The notes beneath the pieces were generated by a model that was given only the letters and a program-made list of their open reading frames with translations, had not been told where the DNA came from and searched no databases. 30,202 nt of DNA, from contig CAYJOR010000031.1 of NCBI GenBank assembly GCA_964371865.1, positions 1-30,202 of the forward strand, read 5' to 3'. The first letter of the stretch is position 1. Each line of letters starts with the position of its first letter. Below, piece after piece: positions 16,323 through 23,755 of this stretch. Source of the stretch: CAYJAZ01 sp964371865 (GTDB taxonomy: Bacteria; Desulfobacterota; Desulfovibrionia; Desulfovibrionales; Desulfovibrionaceae). A program made the translations under genes and the position numbers.

Positions 16323-16794
16323 GTTTTAAACCTATATCCACTGTTTACGATGATCTAAAATGATTGAATATGTTTGAAGTTGAGCATTTATAGAAGAAAA
16401 TATAAAAAAGCAAATTAGCATAATCTAATTTTGAATATACTATAACCCTAGTCAAAACTTGCTCCAATTTTGCAATGTTTACCTAAATCATAGTCCTATT
16501 TTTGCAACATTATAGGTAAAAAGAATAAACTTTTATTTAGTTACATTTCTTTATTTTATTGTCTATCAGTGACAATTCTAAGCAACTTTATTTATTGTGT
16601 TTTTTTTCACACGCGTTGCAAATTTGAAGCATTAATTTCTCTAATTATTTATTCACTGCATATATAAACATACAACGCTATACATTTATGACTTTATACG
16701 TCTTTATTCAAGAACAAATCTCAATAAGAAGCATTTTTTCTGGCATAATTTTTGCTTTTAATGCTTGTACTAATTTTTACATGGAGAAACAATT
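16323..16794. other. Long intergenic region before the SLC13/amidohydrolase operon
   Basis: No gene is seen. It contains AAATTAG-N6-CTAATTT (16412-16431), TTTACCTA (16478-16485) with TAGGTAAA (16513-16520), and a Crp-like half-palindrome at 16596-16611. An extended -10 (TGG-CATAAT, 16741-16749) lies 46 bases before the next ATG and may be its promoter, though its -35 is poor. Confidence 0.4.
16596..16611. promoter_or_regulatory. Crp/Fnr-like site TGTGT-N6-TCACA upstream of the first SLC13 gene
   Basis: TGTG and CACA are separated by eight T, which gives the Crp spacing TGTGT-N6-TCACA with one asymmetric pair. It lies about 185 bases upstream of the ATG. Low sequence complexity weakens it. 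Confidence 0.3.
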
Positions 16795-18195
16795 ATGAGT
16801 GCAGTTACACATGAAGTTCATATGGATCGTTCATCAATGATAAAGTGGTTAGCAACAATTTTACTAAGCTTGATTCCATTTATCATTCCTCAAAGCGAAA
16901 TCTATACAACTAGCTTGCAAATATTTTTTTCGATAACCTTATTCTGTATATTGCTTGTAGCTTTTGATTTTTTTGATGCGCTCATACCTGCATTAATTTT
17001 ACCTACATTATATTTACTCAGTGGTATTGTTCCTGCTGAAATTGCATTTGGTGCATGGACGAGTACTACTGTTTGGATGATTTTAGGAGCTATGGTTTTA
17101 GCAAATGCTCTTGAAGAAAGCGGTTTACTCCCTCGTATCGCCTATTGGTGTATTTTGAAGTGTGGGGCTAGTTTTACAGGTGTTATGTTTGGTGTTTATC
17201 TTGCTGGAGTTGCACTAAACTTCATTACATTTTGCCAAGCATTTATTATTATGATGGTTTTAGGATATGGTATTATATTAGCACTAAACCTTAAACCTTC
17301 AAAAGAAACAGGTATTCTTTGTTTTGCTACGATGTTGGGTGGGCAAGCATCAACTGAATTTCTCTACAATCCAAACTTTTTGGCTATTATTGAAAGCGGC
17401 ATGCAGCAGCTTATTCCAGGGTTTAAAACCGCATGGTATGAAATGCTTATCTATAATGGAATACAGTTTTTCCTTTTTTTAGGAATTCTTTGGGGGATGT
17501 CTATCATCTTTAAAACTAAAAATATCAAGCTTGAGGGGGGAAAAGAATACTTTATAAAAGCTTATAGTGACCTTGGACCTATCTCAAAAAAAGAAAAAAT
17601 AGGCATTACAGTTGTTCTTATTCTCATGATATTCTTATTTACATCTCCATTACACAACATTCCTGCTGCTTATGGCTTTATGACTCTTCCTTATATTTTA
17701 TTTTTACCGAATTTGAAGGTTGCCACACAAAAATCTATCAACAATTTTAACTTTAGCATTTTCTTTTTTATGGTTTCTTGCCTTGGAATTGGACTTGTAG
17801 GTGGAACTCTTGGATTTGGGCATGTTATTTCTAACACAATTACTCCTATTCTTGAAGGTGCAAGCCCACTTATTTCACTCGTTGTGATGCTTGTTTGTGG
17901 TATGATTTCAAACTTCTTCATGACGCCTTACGCAATGGTTGCCGGTTTATCTGTACCTTTTGCACAAGTTTGTATTGATTTAGGTCTGAATCCACTTGCT
18001 GGCGTTATGTCTCTTATTATTTCAGCGGATCTTGTATTTTTCCCATATGAAGTAGCTACGTATCTACTTATGTTTAGCTTTGGAATGATTAGTATGAAGG
18101 ATTTTCTTATCTATAATATTGCAAAAATTGGAATTACGTTTCTTTTCTTTATTTTTGTGATGTATCCATTCTGGAAATTCTTCGGACTTTTATAA
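16795..18195 (+). CDS. SLC13/DASS-like anion carrier A
   Basis: A 466-residue inner-membrane protein with about 11-13 hydrophobic segments. The layout is that of divalent-anion:Na+ symporters: FGAWTSTTVWMILGAMVLANALEESGL in the first half, then GVALNFITFCQAF, and SNFFMTPYAMVAGLS in the second half. The latter two sit where DASS proteins carry SNT motifs at the substrate and Na+ sites, but here the third position is Phe (LNF, SNF), so ion coupling or substrate may differ. GGAG precedes the ATG. The amidohydrolase-like gene starts 35 bases after its stop, so the two are almost certainly one operon and this carrier probably brings in (or exports) the ligand of that protein. Confidence 0.75.
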   Translation: MSAVTHEVHMDRSSMIKWLATILLSLIPFIIPQSEIYTTSLQIFFSITLFCILLVAFDFFDALIPALILPTLYLLSGIVPAEIAFGAWTSTTVWMILGAMVLANALEESGLLPRIAYWCILKCGASFTGVMFGVYLAGVALNFITFCQAFIIMMVLGYGIILALNLKPSKETGILCFATMLGGQASTEFLYNPNFLAIIESGMQQLIPGFKTAWYEMLIYNGIQFFLFLGILWGMSIIFKTKNIKLEGGKEYFIKAYSDLGPISKKEKIGITVVLILMIFLFTSPLHNIPAAYGFMTLPYILFLPNLKVATQKSINNFNFSIFFFMVSCLGIGLVGGTLGFGHVISNTITPILEGASPLISLVVMLVCGMISNFFMTPYAMVAGLSVPFAQVCIDLGLNPLAGVMSLIISADLVFFPYEVATYLLMFSFGMISMKDFLIYNIAKIGITFLFFIFVMYPFWKFFGLL

Positions 18196-18230
18196 TAAAA
18201 TTTTTCAAAAAATTAACATGGAGTATCTAA

Positions 18231-19067
18231 ATGAAAATTATTGACTTTCGCTTCCGCCCTAACACTGATGAAATTATTAATGGTATAAAAAATAGTGCTA
18301 TGTTCAAAGCAGCTTGTGAAGCTATTGGCTTTGATGCAAGAAAACCACAAGAACTTCCTGCTATCATGGAAAGACTTGATAGATTAGGTGTTGACCTTGC
18401 TGTTATAACAGGTAGAGACGCAGAAACTACCTACGGTTCACCTAGCAACAACGCCTCTGTTTTAGATTTTTGCCAACAACACCCTGACAGATTTGTAGGA
18501 TTTTGGGGCGTTGATCCTCATAAAAAAATGGCTGCTGTTCAAGAAGTTGTAAAAGCATATGAAGTACATGGCATGAAAGGTATTGCTATTGACCCTTATC
18601 TTGCTCATATTCCTGCTAGTGAAGCTCGTTTTTATCCTATCTATACAAAATGTGCTGAATTAGATATTCCTGTTTTCATCACCATGGCACCTCCGCCACA
18701 AGTATCTGGTGCGCTTATGGAATACTGTAACCCTTGCCAGATTGATACTGTTGCAAGAGATTTTCCTGAACTTACTCTTATTATGTCTCACGGTGGCTAT
18801 CCTTTTGTAAATGAAGCTGTATATGCTTGCCTTAGAAATGCAAATGTTTACATGGATTTTTCAGAATATGAAAGAGCACCTATGAAAGATGTTTTCGTAG
18901 AGGCAATGGCTGGTATAATTCAAGATAAGGTTGTATTTGCATCTGCTCATCCGTTTATTGAAATTGAAGACGCTCTTGACGCTTATGCTCACTTCGATCT
19001 CACTAATGAAGTAAGAAAGAAAGTTATGTATGAAAACGCAGCGAGAATTTTAAAGCTTGATAAATAG
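18231..19067 (+). CDS. Amidohydrolase-2-like TIM-barrel protein lacking most metal ligands
   Basis: A 278-residue soluble protein with the amidohydrolase-2 layout: an N-terminal beta strand, FWGVDPHK, KGIAIDPYLAHIPASEARFYPIYTKCAELDIPVFI, LIMSHGGYPFVNEA, VVFASAHPFIEI and a final VMYENAARILKL. This last element is typical of the family (NAARLLKL). In metal-dependent members the first strand carries HxH; here it is D5-F-R7-F-R9-P. The His expected after strand PVFI is T151/M152, and the Asp expected near GSDYP is A239 (SAHPF). Only H187 in SHGG remains. So the normal Zn/Mn site is absent, and chemistry must be different or the protein is a binding or structural member. It is co-operonic with SLC13-like carrier A (35-base gap, GGAG ribosome site). 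Substrate is unknown. Confidence 0.75.
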   Translation: MKIIDFRFRPNTDEIINGIKNSAMFKAACEAIGFDARKPQELPAIMERLDRLGVDLAVITGRDAETTYGSPSNNASVLDFCQQHPDRFVGFWGVDPHKKMAAVQEVVKAYEVHGMKGIAIDPYLAHIPASEARFYPIYTKCAELDIPVFITMAPPPQVSGALMEYCNPCQIDTVARDFPELTLIMSHGGYPFVNEAVYACLRNANVYMDFSEYERAPMKDVFVEAMAGIIQDKVVFASAHPFIEIEDALDAYAHFDLTNEVRKKVMYENAARILKLDK

Positions 19068-19089
19068 TCTTTTATAAATACAATTTCTT

Positions 19090-19138
19090 GTGGAGGAAAG
19101 TCTCGTTTTTTAAGAAAAAATGTGGTTTTCCCCCTCAA
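19090..19138. repeat. REP-like hairpin element, copy 3
   Basis: TGGAGGAAAG...GTTTTTT pairs imperfectly with AAAAAATGTGGTTTTCCCCCTC around AAG. The right arm, read in reverse, is nearly the left arm of the 9654-9722 element (GGGGAAACCACATTTTT). It follows the amidohydrolase stop by 22 bases and probably ends or protects that transcript. Confidence 0.45.
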
Positions 19139-19229
19139 GAAGTTGCAAATTAGAATTACGTGCACTCCTTACTTCTTTAGCTTTTACTTTTCAATTTTTT
19201 TTGCAAAACATGTAATATTTTTTCAATAT

Positions 19230-19245
19230 TGTAACGCGCGTTACT
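19230..19245. promoter_or_regulatory. Crp/Fnr-type site TGTAA-N6-TTACT with 14-bp perfect core
   Basis: GTAACGCGCGTTAC (19231-19244) is a perfect palindrome and stands out in AT-rich DNA. Its GTA-N8-TAC skeleton fits Crp/NtcA-type sites. The centre lies about 41.5 bases upstream of the start predicted from the extended -10 at 19264-19272, the class II activator position. Confidence 0.5.
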
Positions 19246-19263
19246 TTTTTTTTTCTGTTAAAA

Positions 19264-19272
19264 TGTTATAGG
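19264..19272 (+). promoter_or_regulatory. Candidate extended -10 of the second SLC13 gene
   Basis: TG-T-TATAGG is an extended -10 without a good -35, so activation from the palindrome at 19230-19245 would be expected. Start would be near 19279, leader about 93 bases. Confidence 0.35.
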
Positions 19273-19371
19273 AGAAATGGATTCGTGAAAAAAGTACCAA
19301 GCACTATTTTTTAATAGTTTGCTTTCTTTTCACAAAATTCACTAAGAATAATATTTCAAACAGGAGTAATT

Positions 19372-20907
19372 ATGCGGCACAATCCAGTATCAGCTTTTTC
19401 TTTTTCTGAAGTTTTTCACACTATTGTCGGTATATGTATCATGATTTTTGGGCGTAATCTCACACCTTTGAGCATAAATGTAGCTGAAACACCAAAATTA
19501 CTTAACAGTGGTTTTACAGCAGTGGATGGTATGGTTCACCTTGCTGTTTCTGAAATAGGTATGACTGTGCTCGCTATTTTCTTAGGTATGATATATCTTT
19601 GGACTTTTGTGAGTGTTGTTTGGCCATGCTTTTTAGGTCTTTTCATGCTTGGTATAAGCCCTTATGCTCCTATGGCTATAGTTATGAAAGATTTTTTAGG
19701 AAATCCAATGACAGTACAGATTTTCTGTCTATTCATTTTTGCTGGCGCCTTAATAAAGTCTAATGTTGCTGTCTATTTAGCTCGTTACCTTATAACCCAT
19801 AGAGTCTGCCAAGGCAGGCCGTGGGTGCTGACGGGTTCATTATTGCTTACTTCTTATCTTGTTGCTTTTATCGATCAGGTTTCATCAGTATTTCTTATGT
19901 GGCCTGCATTGTATATTATTTTTGAAGAAGTTGGGTATGAAAAGGGAAATAAATACGTTTCATCCCTTATTGTAGGCTGTATGGCAATGATTCTTTGTTC
20001 TTTTTGTAGTGATGCCGTTAAAAACGGTGCTTTCTACATACTTTCAGGACTATATGCAATTGCAGAAGCAAATCCTTCTCTAAATGTTGCTCATATTTCT
20101 TACGGTAGCTATCTCATTTTTGCTATTGCTCTTTCAATGTCGGTTCTAGTTTTGATACTCTTTTTAATGAAGTTTGTTTTCAGAGTTGATGTAAGTCCAC
20201 TTAAAAAATTAGATGTAAATATATTAAATAAAAATCCCCTTCCGCCTATGGACTGGAAACAAAAAGGTATACTCTACCTCTTTGGTTTTTATGCTTTTTA
20301 TATGCTTGCTCCATCCTTTTTACCTCAGGGAACAGCTATTGCAAGTTTCATTCAGCAAAACCTTTTAGGTGGAATTGTTCTAACAGTATTTCTTCTTGGT
20401 TTTATAAAGTATAAAGAAGAACCTATTGCTGATATCACTACAACAAGTAGCGCTTTCCCTTGGTCTGTTTTCTTACTTATTGCTTCAGCCTTTTTATTTG
20501 GTAATGCAGTAAATGCGCCGAAAACAAATATCTCACTCTTTTTAGAGTATGCCTTAGGTTCTTATTTTGACGGATTCGGATTTACAATGCTTTGTATTGC
20601 TAGTATCATTGTTGGTATTGTTGTAACTAACTTCTTCAACTCTGTCGTTGCAGGGCTTATCTTTGCTCCTGTGCTTGCAGCTTTAGCGAATGCCTACGGT
20701 TTTAGTTCAGGTCCTCTTTTGGCTGTATTTATATTCACTGTGCTTTTTGGTTTGGCAACTCCTGCTGCCTCTCCTTTTGCAGCAATGGTGTTTGGTAATC
20801 CTTGGCTTTCAAAGAAAGATGCCGCTTTGTATGGAGTTATTTATTCCTTAGTTGTCGTTCTTGTTCTTGCAGCTATTGGTGTACCTCTAGCAACTATGCT
20901 CTTCTAA
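19372..20907 (+). CDS. SLC13/IT-superfamily permease B
   Basis: A 511-residue inner-membrane protein with about 12-14 hydrophobic segments. Features of the ion-transporter superfamily are AGALIKSNVAVYLARYLITHR, the re-entrant-type segments YLVAFIDQVSSVFLMWPAL and VVTNFFNSVVAGLIFAPVLAAL, and GLATPAASPFAAMVFGNPWLS near the C terminus (a substrate-loop pattern rich in P, A and S). It is not a close copy of carrier A. AGGAG precedes the ATG. It lies on the same strand, 304 bases after the amidohydrolase-like gene, with its own promoter elements, so it can be regulated apart from carrier A. Likely an organic-acid or other anion permease; substrate and direction are unknown. Confidence 0.75.
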   Translation: MRHNPVSAFSFSEVFHTIVGICIMIFGRNLTPLSINVAETPKLLNSGFTAVDGMVHLAVSEIGMTVLAIFLGMIYLWTFVSVVWPCFLGLFMLGISPYAPMAIVMKDFLGNPMTVQIFCLFIFAGALIKSNVAVYLARYLITHRVCQGRPWVLTGSLLLTSYLVAFIDQVSSVFLMWPALYIIFEEVGYEKGNKYVSSLIVGCMAMILCSFCSDAVKNGAFYILSGLYAIAEANPSLNVAHISYGSYLIFAIALSMSVLVLILFLMKFVFRVDVSPLKKLDVNILNKNPLPPMDWKQKGILYLFGFYAFYMLAPSFLPQGTAIASFIQQNLLGGIVLTVFLLGFIKYKEEPIADITTTSSAFPWSVFLLIASAFLFGNAVNAPKTNISLFLEYALGSYFDGFGFTMLCIASIIVGIVVTNFFNSVVAGLIFAPVLAALANAYGFSSGPLLAVFIFTVLFGLATPAASPFAAMVFGNPWLSKKDAALYGVIYSLVVVLVLAAIGVPLATMLF

Positions 20908-20916
20908 ATCTCTAGA

Positions 20917-20970
20917 GCGTGTTTCAAATTCAGAAAATTTGTGAAAGAATTAAATTAGAAACATACACGC
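20917..20970. repeat. Short imperfect inverted repeat related to the cyuA-flanking element ends
   Basis: GCGTGTTTC (20917-20925) faces TTAAATTAGAAACATACACGC-like sequence at 20950-20970, so the ends are complementary and resemble the terminal repeats of the 24750 and 26351 elements. It could be a strongly deleted copy. Confidence 0.35.
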
Positions 20971-20987
20971 ATACATCTCAAAACAAT

Positions 20988-21018
20988 AAGCCCTTGCCTT
21001 TGCGCGGGGCTTTTTTTT
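20988..21018 (+). terminator. Rho-independent terminator after permease B
   Basis: AAGCCC (20988-20993) pairs with GGGCTT (21007-21012), followed by a run of eight T (21011-21018). It ends the permease B transcript. Confidence 0.7.
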
Positions 21019-21080
21019 GATTAAAATATACATAACTTAAATAAAAAAGATTTTTTATGATATTATAGAATACAAAAAAA

Positions 21081-21099
21081 TTAATTTAGAAAGATAGCC
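21081..21099 (+). repeat. Solo right-end-like repeat
   Basis: TTAATTTAGAAAGATAGCC matches the right terminal repeat of the 26351-26576 element with two changes. It lies just upstream of the Crp/Fnr gene promoter. Confidence 0.35.
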
Positions 21100-21108
21100 T
21101 ATCACTAC

Positions 21109-21137
21109 TTGACAAAAATTGTAGCTCTTACTACACT
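21109..21137 (+). promoter_or_regulatory. Sigma-70 promoter of the Crp/Fnr-family gene
   Basis: TTGACA (21109-21114) and TACACT (21132-21137) are exactly 17 bases apart. The start would be near 21144, about 60 bases before the ATG. Confidence 0.6.
21120..21135. promoter_or_regulatory. Crp/Fnr-like palindrome TGTAG-N6-CTACA inside the regulator's promoter
   Basis: The arms TGTAG (21120-21124) and CTACA (21131-21135) lie between the -35 and -10 boxes and touch the -10. A protein bound here would block RNA polymerase, which suggests negative autoregulation of the Crp/Fnr gene. Binding is inferred. Confidence 0.45.
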
Positions 21138-21204
21138 TCAAAAATAATAATCTATTATGTATGCGTTTTCTTTTCATTTTACGTAAAAATTAGAGTTGTA
21201 TCTT

Positions 21205-21876
21205 ATGGAAATATCGGTAAAATCATCTGTTGTTACAATCCCACCAATTGAAATAAGTTGGGATAAAATATTTAATCAAGGCGTAAAAGTTTCAAAACCG
21301 AAGGGTTATGAACTCTTAAGAGCTGGTGAAGTTTGGCAAACACTCTATTACTTAGTAGAGGGTGAAGTAAAACTAAACCTTATTCACACTGATGGAAGAG
21401 AACGCCTACTTTGGAAAGCCAAAGCTCCAAATATTATCGGTGAAGGAGCCTTTTTTGACGCTTTTCTTTCAAATTGCTCTGTTATACTCACACAAGATAG
21501 CACTTTTTACATGTATGACAAGGATTTTGTTTACAATACTCTATTAAGTAAATATCCAGATCTAACAATGAGTATTATTAAAAGTCTAGCAACAAAAACT
21601 ATGCTTTTTGCGCAACAAAGTATTTTCTTTCCCTCACAAAATGTTCCTTATCTAATCTGCAAAATCCTTGAGCAGCATATGCACTGTAATACTAATACTC
21701 TTTATGCTAAAACAGATCTAAACCAACAGGATTTTGCAAATGTTCTTGGCATACATAGAGTGACATTAAATAAAAACCTAAAAAAGCTTGAAAAACTCGG
21801 TATTATAGGGCCTTACTCTAAAAGCAAAACTTATATTCTTGATAATCTAGCCTTTAGAAAAATTCTTTCTGAATAG
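21205..21876 (+). CDS. Crp/Fnr-family transcriptional regulator
   Basis: A 223-residue protein. Residues of about 20-120 form a cyclic-nucleotide-binding-like beta roll (LRAGEVWQTLYYLVEGEVKLNLIHTDGRERLLW, IIGEGAFFDAF), then a long dimer helix, then a C-terminal helix-turn-helix (LNQQDFANVLGIHRVTLNKNLKKLEKLGII). No N-terminal cysteine cluster is present, so it is not a classical FNR. The recognition helix reads H-R-V-T-L-N-K where Crp has S-R-E-T-V-G-R: the Arg is kept, but Glu is replaced by Val, so its DNA preference should differ from TGTGA. The start is the ATG at 21205, since no ribosome site supports the TTG at 21196. It is a candidate for binding the TGTnn-N6-nnACA sites in this window, including its own promoter. 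The effector is unknown. Confidence 0.85.
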   Translation: MEISVKSSVVTIPPIEISWDKIFNQGVKVSKPKGYELLRAGEVWQTLYYLVEGEVKLNLIHTDGRERLLWKAKAPNIIGEGAFFDAFLSNCSVILTQDSTFYMYDKDFVYNTLLSKYPDLTMSIIKSLATKTMLFAQQSIFFPSQNVPYLICKILEQHMHCNTNTLYAKTDLNQQDFANVLGIHRVTLNKNLKKLEKLGIIGPYSKSKTYILDNLAFRKILSE

Positions 21877-22030
21877 TAACATTTATACACTTTCAAACAA
21901 CATAAATTTAGCTTACTCTATAGCTCTAAATACATATTCTCAACTGTAGATAAAACCTTTTGTATAATATGTATAGTACAAACTAAATTTACTGTAAATT
22001 AAAGTAATTTTCTTATACATAGGGGATGAT

Positions 22031-23734
22031 ATGAAGTTTGTAGTTTCTCAAATGAGCGTTTTTCTTAAGCAAACAGGGACAAAGAGAAATGTAGCTTACT
22101 TTTTACGTTTTTTACTTTTGCTTATCGCACTGATAGTTATTTATAGTATTTTATTCCACTATATAATGGCTTATGAGGGACAAGAACATTCTTGGCTCAC
22201 AGGATTTTATTGGACTCTTACAGTAATGAGTACTCTAGGTTTTGGCGACATTACTTTCGTAAGCGATTTTGGAAGATTGTTTTCATTGTTTGTCTTGATA
22301 ACAGGAATAATACTACTTCTTGTAATGCTACCCTTTGCCTTTATTCAATATGTTTATTCACCATGGCTTGAGGCACAAAAAAAGACAAATGCACCAAGAA
22401 AAATAGATATCAAAATTAAAGATCATATTATCGTTGTTGGACTTAATCCAATAACATTAAACCTAGTGCAAATGCTCTCACACAACGGATTTTATTGCGT
22501 TGTGCTCTGCCCTGACATTCAAACTTCTATTGACTTGGAAGATCAAGGTTTTAACGTCCTCGTTGGTGACTATGACGATGAAAACACCTATAAAAATTTG
22601 GAGTTTGATAAAGCTGCGCTACTTGTAGCTCTTGACACTGACAAGAAAAATACGAATATCATATTCTCAGCAAGAGGAGTGAATGCAAATGTTCCTATTA
22701 TCTCAAAAGCAGAACATTTAGATTCAGAAGATATTCTTCAACTAGCCGGCAGTACAAAGGTTTTCCGTTTCAGAACTTTGCTTGGTCAAGCTTTAGCAGA
22801 CAGAGTTGAGGGCTGTAAAGGAAGCTTTTGCTACTTCACCAGTTTTTCATCACTCCTTATTGCAGAACGCTCAATTGATAGTACCAGTTTGAAAGCCAGA
22901 AGCTTAATCGAATCTAATCTTCGTGCAGAAGTTGGAATAAATATTGTGGGATTGTGGCAAAATGGTAATTTCGTTATGCCCGCTCCGGATGAAAAGTTGC
23001 CTACTTCTGCCACATTAGTAATAGCCGGCACACAAGAACAATTTGATCTTTTTGACGAAAAATTTAGCACTAGTGTTGAAATTCCATCTCAACATAAAGT
23101 AGTTATAATTGGCGGAGGAAAAGTTGGTTTAGCTGCAGCTGAACAGCTACACGCACAAGGACTTCAAGTTTCTTTAATAGATAAAATTCCAATCAAAAAT
23201 ATTTCAAAAGAAGTCAAAACAATCTTAGGTGATGCCGCAGATATTGAAATCCTCAAACAAGCCGGTATTGACGATGCTACCTCTGTGATAATTACAACGC
23301 ATGATGATGATACAAATATCTATCTTACTATTTATTGCCGAAGATTACGCCCTGAAATTCAAATTCTTTCACGCTCCTCTCTTGATAGAAACGTCAGTAT
23401 TTTACATAGAGCAGGAGCAAATGTAGTGCTTTCGTTAGTTTCAATGATGAGTAATTCAATTGTTAATATGTTGGCACCCGGTAAAATTTTTATGTTGCGT
23501 GATGGGCTTTGTCTCTTTACTACAAAAGTGAGTAAGGCTCTAGCAGGCAAAAATCTTATTGACAGTAAAATCCGCTTAAAAACCGGTTGCAGCGTTGTTG
23601 GCGTAAGAACGAAAGGCGGTAGTATTCAAGTAAATCCTGAACCATCTCATGTTTTTACACTGGGTGAAGAAATTTATTTGATAGGGAATAGTGTCGACTT
23701 GTTCATAGAACATTTTGGTATAGATAAATTTTAA
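22031..23734 (+). CDS. Two-TM potassium channel protein with two RCK (TrkA-N/C) modules
   Basis: A 567-residue protein: TM1 at about 24-47, pore loop with the filter T68-L-G-F-G-D73, TM2 at about 83-108, then two tandem RCK modules (about 130-345 and 355-567). The first Rossmann motif is degenerate (V-V-G137-L-N-P), while the second is intact (VVIIGGGKVG near residue 360, with Asp in SLIDK at the end of the second strand). Both modules end in TrkA-C-like domains. This is the layout of prokaryotic RCK-gated K+ channels carrying both RCK units in one chain (GsuK-like), so a tetramer with an eight-RCK ring is expected at the inner membrane. Gating by NAD(H), nucleotides or ions is known in the family; the ligand here is not shown. 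TGTATAAT at 21961-21968 may be its -10. The TPM gene starts 21 bases after its stop. Confidence 0.85.
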   Translation: MKFVVSQMSVFLKQTGTKRNVAYFLRFLLLLIALIVIYSILFHYIMAYEGQEHSWLTGFYWTLTVMSTLGFGDITFVSDFGRLFSLFVLITGIILLLVMLPFAFIQYVYSPWLEAQKKTNAPRKIDIKIKDHIIVVGLNPITLNLVQMLSHNGFYCVVLCPDIQTSIDLEDQGFNVLVGDYDDENTYKNLEFDKAALLVALDTDKKNTNIIFSARGVNANVPIISKAEHLDSEDILQLAGSTKVFRFRTLLGQALADRVEGCKGSFCYFTSFSSLLIAERSIDSTSLKARSLIESNLRAEVGINIVGLWQNGNFVMPAPDEKLPTSATLVIAGTQEQFDLFDEKFSTSVEIPSQHKVVIIGGGKVGLAAAEQLHAQGLQVSLIDKIPIKNISKEVKTILGDAADIEILKQAGIDDATSVIITTHDDDTNIYLTIYCRRLRPEIQILSRSSLDRNVSILHRAGANVVLSLVSMMSNSIVNMLAPGKIFMLRDGLCLFTTKVSKALAGKNLIDSKIRLKTGCSVVGVRTKGGSIQVNPEPSHVFTLGEEIYLIGNSVDLFIEHFGIDKF

Positions 23735-23755
23735 CTTTTATTTAGGGTGTTTTTA

